DNA of 64,000 nt from G963556115 sp963667375 (GTDB lineage Bacteria > Planctomycetota > SZUA-567). The stretch covers positions 1,178,001 to 1,242,000 of the forward strand of contig OY763323.1 in the NCBI GenBank assembly GCA_963667375.1. The letters run 5' to 3'. Every line of letters starts with the position of its first letter. Position 1 is the stretch's first letter. The notes beneath the pieces were generated by a model. The model made no database searches. It was given only the letters and a program-made list of their open reading frames with translations, and was not told where the DNA came from. This document shows, in pieces, positions 24,399-33,938 of the stretch. The position numbers and the translations under genes are program-made.

Positions 24399-26369
24399 CT
24401 AGTTTATCAGGTTGTTTTGGAGATCACGGAGTCTGCTCTCGGCAAGGCTTTTCCAGATCTGGGTGTTATTTACTTCATCACGAATTTGTTGTGATACATT
24501 ATTGGCGCTGGATTCGGTAATTTGATCGGTCTGGGTTATAACCATCAGGAACATTCTCTTGGCATCTTCAGGCCGATCAAGCTTGATCATGGTTTCACCC
24601 ATATTATAGAGAATTCTTGGCCCGTCATAAATACTCAGGCGGTCTCGTGAACGTCTGTAAACCTGCAGTGCTTTTTCATAGGCGTCGAGTGCCTGTGATT
24701 TTTGAGGTGGGGTGCTTTGATCATATTTGCGCCCGAGACTCGACCAGCTCTCTGCAAGCAGGAAGAACGAGTTACGTCTTATCTCCTCAAGGTATTTGGC
24801 ATTGACTATCGGCCCGGCATTTACACCCAGTACCGAACGATTACTGAGTAGTAGTTTGTCCGCTTCAAGCTCAAACATGGTATTGGGATAGAGCTCCTGG
24901 CTGGTGACATCTTCCAGTCTTTCACGAACCTCATCTTCATTGTTATTTACATCATCCTGAGCCATAACCCGCAGCGCCAGTGCCAGATAATATTCATTCT
25001 GCATCCGCTCACGCATGACGTCGTAATAATCTTCTGGTTCTTCATTGAGCGAAATACCAACCGGATCGGCTTCTGAATACTTGAGCTTATATCTTTCCAG
25101 ACCTTCACGAAGAATCTCTGCTGCATTTTGATATAACCCTTTCCACTCTATGGAGTGTGGATCTCTATTTTCCGACTCGGCTTTGATAACTTCATTATCT
25201 CTGGCATTTTCTGCAATATCGAACCAGACCTTGCCAAGTCCAAAAGTTGCCCAGCGCCATGGTCGGGAGGTCGGAGAAATACCTTCTTTACGCCGGACTT
25301 CATTGAATACCTGCAGCGCGGTATCGGGGAAGATATTTCCATCGCTATTCTCCTTGGCATAAGGTTCATCAGGATTTCCTATGACATTGATCAAGGTATT
25401 GTCCTTGATAATAGTTTCAGCATCAAGATATACCGCTCCAAGATAATACAGGCTGTTACGCCCGTCGGGTGTACGGCGGTTTGAATTATCACGATAAACC
25501 CTCAAGGCATCATCGAAGCGTTTAAGATACCAGTAACAGCGCCCAAGAAGGTTGCTTGCCCAGCCTATTTGATCGGAACTGGGATAATTTGCCACAAATA
25601 TCGATAGTGCTTCACTGGCTTTACCGTATTTGCTGGCAGCGTAGTAATTTCTTCCGGCTTCAATAAGCGCTTTCTGCTCGAGTGAAAGGTAGTCCCCGCT
25701 CTTGCCGATAAGCATGTACTTGTCAGCAGCAGTAGCTGTAAGTTCCCGGGCCAGGTCCATATTTCTGAAAGGCTCCGCGCCGGCCAGTTGCGCTCGCTGG
25801 CGGTAGATGGCAGCATTCTCCATCATAATATCACCAATATAATCAGGGGTATATTCAGTAATCAGAAATTCATTGATCTTGGTTGCATGTTCAAGGTCAC
25901 GGCGAGGGGTAGAGGCTAAAATTCTTATCTCACTGGCATTGGGAGAGTAATTAATATTTCTGAGTTCCTCCAGGGTAGAATTTGCCTGTTTGGTATATTC
26001 CTCAGAGAGTGTCAGCAAACTTTGAATGACCCGGTTTTTAGTCAGGAGAACACTGTTTTCAAAGGGAGCAAAATCCTTTGATGAAGGGAAGGGGTCAATA
26101 ATGGTGCCGGGATCGGTCGGAAGAATATAGGTTCGGTAGCTTGCATCCAGCAGCATACGGTTGAGCCACTGTCTGTTCGGCAGTGTAAGGAGTGTGATAT
26201 TTTGATCAAGCAGGGCATAGGTGGTGGATGTAGGTTCAATGTCACCGAAGAACTTTTTGTCATAGAATTCTTCACTGCTGAGGATCTCATTCATGCGGCG
26301 TATGAATATCGGTTTGTATCTTTCAGCAAATTTTCCGGTAGTCGCGACGGTGGCAATAATATCCTGCAT
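24399..26369 (-). CDS. TPR protein, probably the C-terminal part of a frameshifted larger gene
   Basis: 656 residues composed mostly of TPR-like repeats (for example YAASKYGKASEALSIFVANY; NLLGRCYWYLKRFDDALRVY; YNMGETMIKLDRPEDAKRMF). It has no signal peptide, and its first ATG (26369) has no ribosome site. It overlaps the end of the preceding reading frame by 79 bases in a frame shifted by one. Upstream of the ATG this frame stays open for about 14 sense-looking codons (KAHLGLLPKN), while the other frame turns into an atypical Cys/Arg-rich tail. One missing base near 26397-26410 would join the two into one protein of about 1,240 residues. See findings. Confidence 0.65.
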   Translation of the reverse strand: MQDIIATVATTGKFAERYKPIFIRRMNEILSSEEFYDKKFFGDIEPTSTTYALLDQNITLLTLPNRQWLNRMLLDASYRTYILPTDPGTIIDPFPSSKDFAPFENSVLLTKNRVIQSLLTLSEEYTKQANSTLEELRNINYSPNASEIRILASTPRRDLEHATKINEFLITEYTPDYIGDIMMENAAIYRQRAQLAGAEPFRNMDLARELTATAADKYMLIGKSGDYLSLEQKALIEAGRNYYAASKYGKASEALSIFVANYPSSDQIGWASNLLGRCYWYLKRFDDALRVYRDNSNRRTPDGRNSLYYLGAVYLDAETIIKDNTLINVIGNPDEPYAKENSDGNIFPDTALQVFNEVRRKEGISPTSRPWRWATFGLGKVWFDIAENARDNEVIKAESENRDPHSIEWKGLYQNAAEILREGLERYKLKYSEADPVGISLNEEPEDYYDVMRERMQNEYYLALALRVMAQDDVNNNEDEVRERLEDVTSQELYPNTMFELEADKLLLSNRSVLGVNAGPIVNAKYLEEIRRNSFFLLAESWSSLGRKYDQSTPPQKSQALDAYEKALQVYRRSRDRLSIYDGPRILYNMGETMIKLDRPEDAKRMFLMVITQTDQITESSANNVSQQIRDEVNNTQIWKSLAESRLRDLQNNLIN

Positions 26370-28117
26370 ATTCTTGGGCAGCAGCCCCAGATGCGCTTTC
26401 CGGGATTGGAGGTGTCTTCAAGGGTTTCCTTGTAAATTTTTTCGCAGATTCCCTCCCATGACTTGATATCGTTGACCGTCAGTAAGGAAGACTCAATTTT
26501 TTCTGGTCCGCCGATGAACCTGACATATGCTCTATCAAGATCTCCTTCCATCAGGTATGATATGGCTATGCCGAGTTTGCTGGCAACCTCTATCTCCGGA
26601 CTCCAGAAATAAGTGCGTGTATGAATCAGAAGCTTGCGGGCATCGGCGTAATTACCATTGATCATATGGATACGAGCCAGCATGATATTGGCCGGTCCGT
26701 CATACTCCTGCAGTTTCCCTCCCTGTGAGCCGTTGAAATACATGGTCGCTTTCCAGAGTAAACTTCGTTTTTCACTTTCGGGGGTCAGACGTTCTTTACT
26801 CAAGAGGGTGAGGGCTCCGCCCAGAGCATGCTCGGTAAAGAATGTAATGGGAGCGGCACTGCTTACAGCACTCTGAGATATAACCCGTCCCAGAGCCAGC
26901 GGTGTATAAAGTGTCTGAGGCGGGAGCATATTGCCGTTAGAGAAGTCCTGAAAAAGGTATTTTATTTCATCAGAGAATTTTTCTGAGATATTCCAGATGG
27001 AATTTTCTGATGTCGGTATAGTGAGTGCCATATTATAATAAGCTCTGCCGCCGGTAAAATAAGCTCGGCGCAGGATATCACTCGGTGGACTTGCCGCAAC
27101 GACTTTTGAAAAGATGTCTGCGGCTTCACTGTATAGTCTGCGGGCTTCTTCAATATTATTTTTGTCATCTTCTATCTTGGCTTTGGAAAAATAGATATCT
27201 CCCAAACGCATCAGGGCCTGGAAATACTCTTCGCTTCTCTTGGCGTGCAGCAGGTAAATTCGGTAGTTTTTTTCTGCATTCTGGATTTCATTGCGTTTTT
27301 CATTCAACTCAGCCAGGAAGAAATAGAGCAGTGTCCGATCCTCAGGCAGGAGTTCATATTTATGAGGTGGAAGACTCTCAACAGTTTTCCAGATTTCATT
27401 TGCGGCGAATGATTCTGACTGAAAATCTTTTATAAGACTGTCAAGCTCTGACTCCGCTAGATAGTATTGTCCGGCATAAATAGCCGACCGTGCCAGCATG
27501 TAGCGCAGATACTGGTTGCGCAGCAGCTTTCTGGCCGCGAGTACCTTTTCGTCGAAAGGTTCATCACTATTAAAATACTGGGTGTCATAGATTTTCTGCT
27601 GCCTTTCATCCCAGTGTTTGGTCTCCCATTCAATAGCCTGGGCAAATGCCCATACTGCCTGCTGGAAGGTATTGGTTTTGTTCTGGGTTATGCGGTCGTT
27701 GGTTCCATACAGGAAGAGGCTTTCTCCGTATAGCATGAATGGATTGGTCAGTTCCGGTGACCTATTCATTTGATCACGGTAGCTGGTATGGGTAAAGACA
27801 TATTCAAAATCAGTCTTTGCCTTCTGTATGGACTCTTGAATATGATTTTCACTGTTATCCAGTAAAGGATTGCTGGCTTCATTCAGAGCGGCAACACTCC
27901 GGTCATAATAGAAGGTGAGAGTTTTGGGTTTTTCCTTGGCTTTTTTCGGGATAAGGTTATACGCAAAAAAACTCAGCATCAATGCCAGACCCAGAAACAG
28001 AAATGGATGCAGTTTCCATAAAAGCGGGAGTATGTCCACTTTTTTGCGCTCTTTCGGCGGTGGTGTCTCTTGGCTGCTGTCATTTTCAGAGCTATTTATG
28101 TCATCTTCATCTGGCAT
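26291..28117 (-). CDS. Membrane-anchored TPR protein, N-terminal part of a probable frameshifted gene
   Basis: 608 residues as it stands. A charged, Pro-rich cytoplasmic start (1-35) is followed by one hydrophobic anchor (about 38-55, HPFLFLGLALMLSFFAY) and then by TPR-like helical repeats (YFFLAELNEKRNEIQNAEKNY; YFQALMRLGDIYFSKAKIED). The last ~30 residues (from about GKRIWGCCPRIC on) lack the character of the rest and correspond to the shifted frame of the next reading frame. It stands downstream of the rluD-type gene on the same strand. Together with 24399-26369 it probably encodes one periplasmic TPR scaffold. Confidence 0.68.
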   Translation of the reverse strand: MPDEDDINSSENDSSQETPPPKERKKVDILPLLWKLHPFLFLGLALMLSFFAYNLIPKKAKEKPKTLTFYYDRSVAALNEASNPLLDNSENHIQESIQKAKTDFEYVFTHTSYRDQMNRSPELTNPFMLYGESLFLYGTNDRITQNKTNTFQQAVWAFAQAIEWETKHWDERQQKIYDTQYFNSDEPFDEKVLAARKLLRNQYLRYMLARSAIYAGQYYLAESELDSLIKDFQSESFAANEIWKTVESLPPHKYELLPEDRTLLYFFLAELNEKRNEIQNAEKNYRIYLLHAKRSEEYFQALMRLGDIYFSKAKIEDDKNNIEEARRLYSEAADIFSKVVAASPPSDILRRAYFTGGRAYYNMALTIPTSENSIWNISEKFSDEIKYLFQDFSNGNMLPPQTLYTPLALGRVISQSAVSSAAPITFFTEHALGGALTLLSKERLTPESEKRSLLWKATMYFNGSQGGKLQEYDGPANIMLARIHMINGNYADARKLLIHTRTYFWSPEIEVASKLGIAISYLMEGDLDRAYVRFIGGPEKIESSLLTVNDIKSWEGICEKIYKETLEDTSNPGKRIWGCCPRICRILLPPSRLPENLLKDTNRYSYAA

Positions 28118-28218
28118 TATGGTTTATATACTTTATTCAGGATTTTAACAGTAAATGAATAACCGATTATATTGTACTGGTATGAGTTCCCGTATTCAAG
28201 ATTTTTACAGGCAGGTGC

Positions 28219-29199
28219 TTACTCTGTTTCGAGTAAATTTAATGCTGACTGCATATCCATAGGGAGAGGGGCGGTGAAAATCAGCCGTTCACCGGTAACA
28301 GGATGATCCAGAACTAATTTCGCCGCATGCAGCGCCTGGCGTGATAAAATAATATCAGGTGATTTTTTTCGACCTTTGAGCTCCCCTGCGCTTATTTCCG
28401 CTTCCCGTCCATAATCACGGTCACATAATACCGGAGAACCCAGTGATTTCATATGCAGGCGTATCTGGTGAGTTCTTCCAGTTTTAATATCGCACTCTAC
28501 CAGTGCGAAATTACCGAAATTTTTCAGTGTATGGTAATAGGTAAGTGAATATTTTCCGCCGGCGGTATACAGTGCCATACGTTTGTAATCCAGCTGATTG
28601 CGTGCAATATATCCTTCAACCTTGCCATCCGGCGGGAAGGGTACACCGCTGGTCAGGGTCAGGTAAGTTTTTTCAGTGTTGCGTGAGGCGAACTGTTCGA
28701 CCAGATCACGGTGGGCGAGATCGGTTTTGGCACAGACAATACAGCCGGTAGTATCCCGGTCGAGCCGGTGGACTATTCCGGGGCGGAATTCGGCACTGCC
28801 GATATCTGAAAGTTCCTGACAGTGGTAGAGCAGAGCATTGACCAGAGTTCCGGTTTCATGACCGGGAGCAGGGTGTACAACCAGATTGGCCGGTTTATTA
28901 ATAACAATGATGGCTTCATCTTCATAGATAATATCCAGCGGTATATTTTCCGCTTCCGCTGACATTTCGATCAATACCGGGAGTTTTACATGGATTTTAT
29001 CCCCGGTTTTCAGCTTGTAGGCGGGTTTGGTATTCTTCGAATTTACAGTAATAAAATCATCATCATCAAGAATTTTCTTTAGAAAGCTGCGGGTCTGCTC
29101 TTTGATGTTCTGAGCTAGAAATTTATCTATTCTGTTTCCGGCATTATTCGGTTCTACTGTAAAATCGAGTGTTCTGTCTGTGGTGTCGGTATAGCGCAT
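28219..29199 (-). CDS. RluD/RluA-family pseudouridine synthase
   Basis: About 326 residues. An S4 RNA-binding domain (about 12-75: RIDKFLAQ, TRSFLKKIL) is followed by the catalytic domain with GIVHRLDRDT, whose second Asp is the nucleophile, and GRTHQIRLHM. RluD-type enzymes with an S4 domain modify 23S rRNA uridines. The exact target cannot be assigned from sequence. I chose the ATG at 29199; a longer frame to 29298 would overlap the neighbouring gene by 35 bases and adds a Cys-containing stretch unlike the family. Confidence 0.92.
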   Translation of the reverse strand: MRYTDTTDRTLDFTVEPNNAGNRIDKFLAQNIKEQTRSFLKKILDDDDFITVNSKNTKPAYKLKTGDKIHVKLPVLIEMSAEAENIPLDIIYEDEAIIVINKPANLVVHPAPGHETGTLVNALLYHCQELSDIGSAEFRPGIVHRLDRDTTGCIVCAKTDLAHRDLVEQFASRNTEKTYLTLTSGVPFPPDGKVEGYIARNQLDYKRMALYTAGGKYSLTYYHTLKNFGNFALVECDIKTGRTHQIRLHMKSLGSPVLCDRDYGREAEISAGELKGRKKSPDIILSRQALHAAKLVLDHPVTGERLIFTAPLPMDMQSALNLLETE

Positions 29200-29263
29200 T
29201 ACCTGCTGATTCTTTCTACTTTCTAAATATATTATATTTTTACTGCAGTTAAAAGTCTGGAGT

Positions 29264-29809
29264 TCAATACATCCCCGGTGGTCTGGCAATAATCTCATGT
29301 AGGATTATGGCTTGACGCAGTGCTGTACGGTTGCGCAGAAGTCCGGCTATATTATGGTTATTTCTTATTCTGGCTTCAAGGTCTTTCTGTTCTTTTAAAA
29401 GCTGTTCCTGCTGTTTGCGGTTTTTTTCAGCTTCCAGATTTTTTTTTGCGGTTTCTTTTCTGGCCTCTTCGGCCGCCTGGCGCTGCTGACTGGCTTTTTC
29501 TTCGGCAGCACGCTGTTGTTTTTCCGCGTTGGCGTCGCTGCGGCGTCTGATTTCCGCATATTCTTCCTCATCTGCAAAGATCAGATCTTCCAGATCATAG
29601 GTACCGGGATTTTTCTCCGCTCTGGCCGCCTGTTCCTTTTTCTTGATTTCCGGGTCGGTTTTGATATCTTTCAGAACCTGATTGAACAGGGAATTCAGAA
29701 TATTTCCGGCGTTATTCTTCGCTGTATGTGAAGACCGGGATTTTCCGGAAGAAAAAATTCCCTTTGCTTCAAGCAGGTCACGCAGGTCATAATCACGGTT
29801 ATTTTTCAT
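29264..29809 (-). CDS. Coiled-coil protein of unknown function in the floA operon
   Basis: 181 residues. The N-terminal third has two YDL(R/E)DL motifs (near residues 7 and 71) separated by a polar stretch. Residues 85-150 are Glu/Lys/Gln/Ala-rich and almost certainly a continuous coiled coil. The tail (LLRNRTALRQAIILHEIIARPPGMY) is a well-formed amphipathic helix. No membrane segment is present. The start overlaps the floA stop by 11 bases, showing translational coupling with floA and suggesting a cytoplasmic partner of the flotillin. I do not recognise the family. Confidence 0.75.
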   Translation of the reverse strand: MKNNRDYDLRDLLEAKGIFSSGKSRSSHTAKNNAGNILNSLFNQVLKDIKTDPEIKKKEQAARAEKNPGTYDLEDLIFADEEEYAEIRRRSDANAEKQQRAAEEKASQQRQAAEEARKETAKKNLEAEKNRKQQEQLLKEQKDLEARIRNNHNIAGLLRNRTALRQAIILHEIIARPPGMY

Positions 29810-30890
29810 TGCTTTCGTGTCCTATTGAATCTCGCATGGCGGTATCGGCCTTGATATTCTGCATTTTATAGTAATCCATAATTCCCAGATTTCCGCTTCT
29901 GAAAGCCTCGGCCATAGCCAGTGGAATTTCAGCTTCGGCTTTGACTACCAGAGCCCGCATTTCAGCGATTCTGGCTTCCTGCTCAGCCTGTTCCGCTCTG
30001 GCTTCGGCAGCACGTTTTTCGGCATCCGCCTGTGAGACCTGTTTTCTGGCGTTTGCCCGCTCAATATCGAGTTTTGCGCCGACATTATCACCGACATCGA
30101 TATCGGCAATATCAATTGAGAGGATTTCAAAAGCAGTTCCGGCATCCAGACCTTTTGCAAGTACGGCTTTGGAGATAAGGTCGGGATTTTCCAGAACTGA
30201 AGTATAGTTCTTTGAGGAACCGATTGCGGAGACAATACCTTCGCCTACACGGGCAATAATTGTATCGTCGGTTGCGCCGCCTACCAGCCTTTCAATGCAG
30301 GTCCTAACGGTCACGCGGGCTCTTGCTTTTAGCTGTATGCCGTCCTGGGCGACTGCGTCAAGTGTGGTTTTGCCGGTGGTGGCTCGGGGACAGTCTATAA
30401 CCCGCGGATCTACCGAGGTATTGACCGCATCAACAATGTCACGTCCGGCGAGATCTATGGAGCAGGCCTGATCAAAGGAAAGCTGAATATGGGCTTTGGC
30501 TGCAGCAACCATGGCTCGGACTACAGAGTTGACGTTGCCGCCTGCAAGCAGGTGCGCTCCGAGTGCTTCTTCGTTTATTTCAAGTCCGGCCTGCTCGGCA
30601 ATTACCAGGGCTTCGACCAGCACCGGCACATTACCCCGGGCCAGATAGTGGCTCTCGAGAAATTCCCGGTCCAGTGGAACTCCGGCTTTATGGGTCATTA
30701 TAAGTGAGTTTACGATAACTCCCGGGTTTACTTTTCGAAGTGTCATGGCAAATAGTGAGAACAGACCTACATGGACACCGCTGGAGCTGGCCTGAATATA
30801 CAGCCTGCCGTAAATAAGCAGCATAAATGCCAGAATAATACCGATACCGAGAATAACTAATAAAACTATTGCAGGTAAGATCTCTTCCAT
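29799..30890 (-). CDS. floA: Flotillin-like protein FloA
   Basis: A 363-residue protein matching the FloA/YqfA (UPF0365) family: an N-terminal hydrophobic hairpin-type anchor (about 5-28), an SPFH-like domain (PGVIVNSLIMTHKAGV, DIVDAVNTSVDPRVIDCP, LKARARVTVRTCIERLVGGA), and an Ala/Glu-rich coiled coil from about 265. It forms oligomers in membrane microdomains. It is preceded by nfeD with a 28-base gap, the standard partner. GGAGA upstream fits ATG 30890. A coupled coiled-coil gene follows. Confidence 0.95.
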   Translation of the reverse strand: MEEILPAIVLLVILGIGIILAFMLLIYGRLYIQASSSGVHVGLFSLFAMTLRKVNPGVIVNSLIMTHKAGVPLDREFLESHYLARGNVPVLVEALVIAEQAGLEINEEALGAHLLAGGNVNSVVRAMVAAAKAHIQLSFDQACSIDLAGRDIVDAVNTSVDPRVIDCPRATTGKTTLDAVAQDGIQLKARARVTVRTCIERLVGGATDDTIIARVGEGIVSAIGSSKNYTSVLENPDLISKAVLAKGLDAGTAFEILSIDIADIDVGDNVGAKLDIERANARKQVSQADAEKRAAEARAEQAEQEARIAEMRALVVKAEAEIPLAMAEAFRSGNLGIMDYYKMQNIKADTAMRDSIGHESNEK

Positions 30891-30918
30891 GTTGTCTCCA
30901 ATCCAGTAATGTCTGAAA

Positions 30919-32550
30919 TTATTGTTGTTTTTGCAGATCTACAAGTATTCTGTTCATATCAACTGCGATGATCTCTACAGTGGTACCTTTATCGATAAAA
31001 TCACCGGGGGTTATTACATCCAGAAGCCGGCCATCGTCGAGTTTAACTTTCCCTGAGGGGCGTAATGGGGTATATGCGACCGCGCTTATTCCGAGAAGTT
31101 CCTTATGACTTGCTTCGGCGAATTTGCTGGCATTTTCATCACTTTCAAGACCTTTTTTACGTGCGACTCTGCCGGTAGGCAGATTTTTCTCCAGAAATAT
31201 GGATTTAAAGAGTTTCGATTTGCCACCTCTTTCCATCAGAATCAGCAGCAGGATGCAGGAAATTACCAGTACACTTCCGGTGACAAGTGCAGCAAACATC
31301 ATCTCTCCTCCTGAATTGATCTCCATGTATGTGGTGTCAAATGCCGGTACAAGTGAGAAGAGCAGCCCTCCAAGCAGGCAGATGAGTCCGAGGATGCCGG
31401 CTATGCCAAATCCCGGGATCAAGACTATTTCAACGACCAGCAGAATGATGCCGATTATAAAAATACTGATTTCAAGAATACTTGCTCGCTGGTGCATGAA
31501 AAGTATGGTGAAAAAGGAGGCGAAACCAATAATTCCAAGAGCTCCGGGCAGGCCGAATCCCGGGATACTCATTTCGGTAAAGGTACCGGCAATACCGACA
31601 AGCAGGCAGAAGAAAAGGAGCATGATAAGTCCCCGGCTCATCTCCCATTCTTTAAAGTTCAGCAGCTTCAGCGGGTTTAGTTCGCCTTCATCAATGCTGA
31701 CATTTATTACGTCAGCATGGTCTATGGAGAGTATCTTGAAAAATTCATTTTCCGAGCTTATTACGGCGCTGGCAATTCCATATTCAGCGGCAGTCTGAGC
31801 TTCTATGGATAGCAATTTGCCCGCGGTGACCACAATTTCCGGGGGTTTACTGAATATTCTATGGTCTATTCCTTCGGTCATATTTTTGCGCAGCAGTTCA
31901 TATGCCGGTTTTTTCAAAAAATCTCTGCTGCCGTCATCGAAGTTGACTTCATAAATTTCAAAGCTGCGGGATACCATCGCCTCCAACAGTACTTTAGGAT
32001 AGCCGTTATGCCGGGCATTAGCGGCCATGATAGCCCGGATATCAGCTTCGGCTTTTTCCGCTGTTCTATCGTCAAGGCTCTGATTGGAAAGCATCTGCAT
32101 CGGCTGAATATCACCGATCCTGCTCCCGCTGAACATATATATATTTCTACAGGCAGTGGCAACCATGGCACCGCCGCTGACGGCTTTGTGGGTTATCAGT
32201 GCTATGGTAGGAACAGGAGAATTTATAAGTGCGTTGCATATATGGTCGCAACTGTCGACAACACCTCCAGGAGAATTTATTTTAAGAATTATCTGTTTGG
32301 CTTTGGCAGCGAGGGTAATAGCCCGGATAATCTGTTCTTCCTGTCCTCCAAGCTTCTCCGGACCAATCACGCCGGTAACAGGAATGAGTACGGTTTTACC
32401 AGCCCATTCTTCCGGGCTTGCCGGTAGTGCCGGGGCAGTGTCGTTTTGCGGCTGCCGGTCTTCTACGGGTTCAGCGGCTTTCACCGGTATCAGCCCAGGT
32501 AAAATAAGGAGTAACAACAGGGTAAGCGTTCTGATATGATTTCTATTCAT
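30919..32550 (-). CDS. NfeD-family membrane serine protease
   Basis: A 543-residue protein of the long NfeD class. It starts with a signal peptide (1-25) and a ClpP-like serine protease domain (about 50-280) with INSPGGVVDS (oxyanion region) and KAVSGGAMVA (nucleophile Ser). Four or so membrane segments follow at about 305-440, and a C-terminal OB-like NfeD domain (about 475-540) ends in TTVEIIAVD. It is encoded directly upstream of floA, the usual arrangement; NfeD proteins are thought to process or stabilise partners of flotillins. Confidence 0.93.
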   Translation of the reverse strand: MNRNHIRTLTLLLLLILPGLIPVKAAEPVEDRQPQNDTAPALPASPEEWAGKTVLIPVTGVIGPEKLGGQEEQIIRAITLAAKAKQIILKINSPGGVVDSCDHICNALINSPVPTIALITHKAVSGGAMVATACRNIYMFSGSRIGDIQPMQMLSNQSLDDRTAEKAEADIRAIMAANARHNGYPKVLLEAMVSRSFEIYEVNFDDGSRDFLKKPAYELLRKNMTEGIDHRIFSKPPEIVVTAGKLLSIEAQTAAEYGIASAVISSENEFFKILSIDHADVINVSIDEGELNPLKLLNFKEWEMSRGLIMLLFFCLLVGIAGTFTEMSIPGFGLPGALGIIGFASFFTILFMHQRASILEISIFIIGIILLVVEIVLIPGFGIAGILGLICLLGGLLFSLVPAFDTTYMEINSGGEMMFAALVTGSVLVISCILLLILMERGGKSKLFKSIFLEKNLPTGRVARKKGLESDENASKFAEASHKELLGISAVAYTPLRPSGKVKLDDGRLLDVITPGDFIDKGTTVEIIAVDMNRILVDLQKQQ

Positions 32551-32577
32551 TGTCTGCCTTTGTCCAATACCCAGTTT

Positions 32578-32605
32578 ATTATAACATATATTGCTGTTTT
32601 GACTA
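32578..32605 (-). promoter_or_regulatory. Candidate promoter of the nfeD-floA operon
   Basis: On the minus strand a TATAAT (plus-strand 32578-32583) lies about 28 bases before the nfeD start, with a weak TAGTCA about 16 bases further upstream. Confidence 0.4.
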
Positions 32606-32635
32606 GAGAATTTAGAACTATTTGAGTATAAAAAA

Positions 32636-32660
32636 ACAGGTACTGTAAAACAGTACCTGT
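32636..32660 (-). terminator. Rho-independent terminator of the aldo/keto reductase operon
   Basis: An 11-bp perfect stem, ACAGGTACTGT, with a 3-base loop; on the minus strand it is followed by seven T. Confidence 0.93.
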
Positions 32661-32779
32661 AACCCTGAAAAAAAGTAAGATATTTGTGTGCGTTTGGATT
32701 TTATTGGTTGGATATTGCGTTGACAATAAAAAATATCTTTCTTTTAACCAGGATAAAAAAATAACCACAGCTTAGGGAG

Positions 32780-33919
32780 TCAGCTTTCATACCGCTGTTT
32801 TATCGTTTGAAGCTGTTCAACAATATTGATTCCTTGCGGACACTTGGTCTCGCACAGGCCACAGCCTATACAGTTTGAAGCTCGTTGTTTTTCGGTAAGC
32901 CAGTTGGTGATCCAGAATTTTGCTTTGGCAAAATCGCCGAAGATGGCATCATGATTCAGAGCCCAGAAATTTTCGGGAATATTAACTCCCTGCGGGCATG
33001 GCATACAGTAGTTGCATCTGGTGCAGTTTACCTGCATTCTGCTTTTATAGATATTTTTAACCTGAGAAAGTATCTCATGTTCAAGATTAGTCAGCGAGCC
33101 GGCGGTGGTTGAACCGGCGGTGCGGATATTTTCCACTGTCTGCTCCATTGTTGTCATGCCGCTGAGAACGATACCTATTTCCGACATATCCCAGAGGTAT
33201 TTCAGTGCCCATTCCGCTGGGGTATGTCTGACTGGATTGCTGTCAAACAGCTTTTTAATATCCTCAGGTAGTTCGGTACGGGAGAGCATGCCGCCACGCA
33301 GCGGTTCCATGATGATAATGCCGAGACCTTTGTCATGGGCATATTTTAAACCGCTGAGTCCGGCCTGATAGTCTTCATCAAGATAGTTAAGCTGTATCTG
33401 ACAAAAGTCCCAGGGAAAATCATCAACTATCTCTTTAAAAAGTTTGAGTTCATCATGAAATGAGAAACCTATATATTTTATTTTTCCGGCTTCACGGGCT
33501 GTTTCCAGGAATTTACGGTAATGCAGTTTTTTTATGTTAGGCCAGGTTTTATAACTGAGCGCATGGAGCAGATAGAAATCGATATGTTCGACTTCAAGTT
33601 TCTTCAGCTGTTCGTTGAGCAGCCGGTCCATGTCTTCGTCTTTTTCAACCTCCCATACCGGAAGTTTGGTGGCCAGGAATACTTTTTCCCGGTAGCCGTC
33701 CTTGAGTACCTGAGCGCAAAATTTTTCACTGTTACCGCCGTGGTAGGGGTATGCTGTGTCGAGATAATTTACCCCATTGTCGAAGGCGTAGCGGACTATT
33801 CGTGTCGCTTCAGCAAAATCAATATTTGCCGGATCGCTGTCACTTAGGGGAAGACGCATGGCGCCAAATCCCAGAATACTCAGATCTGCTCCGGTACTAC
33901 CAAATTTGCGGTATTCCAT
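32780..33919 (-). CDS. Aldo/keto reductase with C-terminal 4Fe-4S ferredoxin domain
   Basis: A 379-residue oxidoreductase. The TIM-barrel aldo/keto reductase domain spans about 1-275 (DTAYPYHGGNSE with the catalytic Tyr; YLLHALSY). The C-terminal region has CTRCNYCMPCPQG and CIGCGLCETKCPQG, two 4Fe-4S cluster motifs. Proteins of this kind (COG1453) are common in anaerobes and couple NAD(P)H and ferredoxin-type electron transfer; the substrate is unknown. The gene starts 19 bases after the MocR-type regulator on the same strand and is likely in its operon and under its control. GGAG supports the start. Confidence 0.93.
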   Translation of the reverse strand: MEYRKFGSTGADLSILGFGAMRLPLSDSDPANIDFAEATRIVRYAFDNGVNYLDTAYPYHGGNSEKFCAQVLKDGYREKVFLATKLPVWEVEKDEDMDRLLNEQLKKLEVEHIDFYLLHALSYKTWPNIKKLHYRKFLETAREAGKIKYIGFSFHDELKLFKEIVDDFPWDFCQIQLNYLDEDYQAGLSGLKYAHDKGLGIIIMEPLRGGMLSRTELPEDIKKLFDSNPVRHTPAEWALKYLWDMSEIGIVLSGMTTMEQTVENIRTAGSTTAGSLTNLEHEILSQVKNIYKSRMQVNCTRCNYCMPCPQGVNIPENFWALNHDAIFGDFAKAKFWITNWLTEKQRASNCIGCGLCETKCPQGINIVEQLQTIKQRYES

Positions 33920-33938
33920 AATTTCTCCAATCTTATAA

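Noticed and set aside
26385..26412. Programmed -1 ribosomal frameshift joining the two TPR frames
   Set aside because: No slippery heptamer in the right frame and no clear downstream pseudoknot; a single-base deletion is the simpler explanation.
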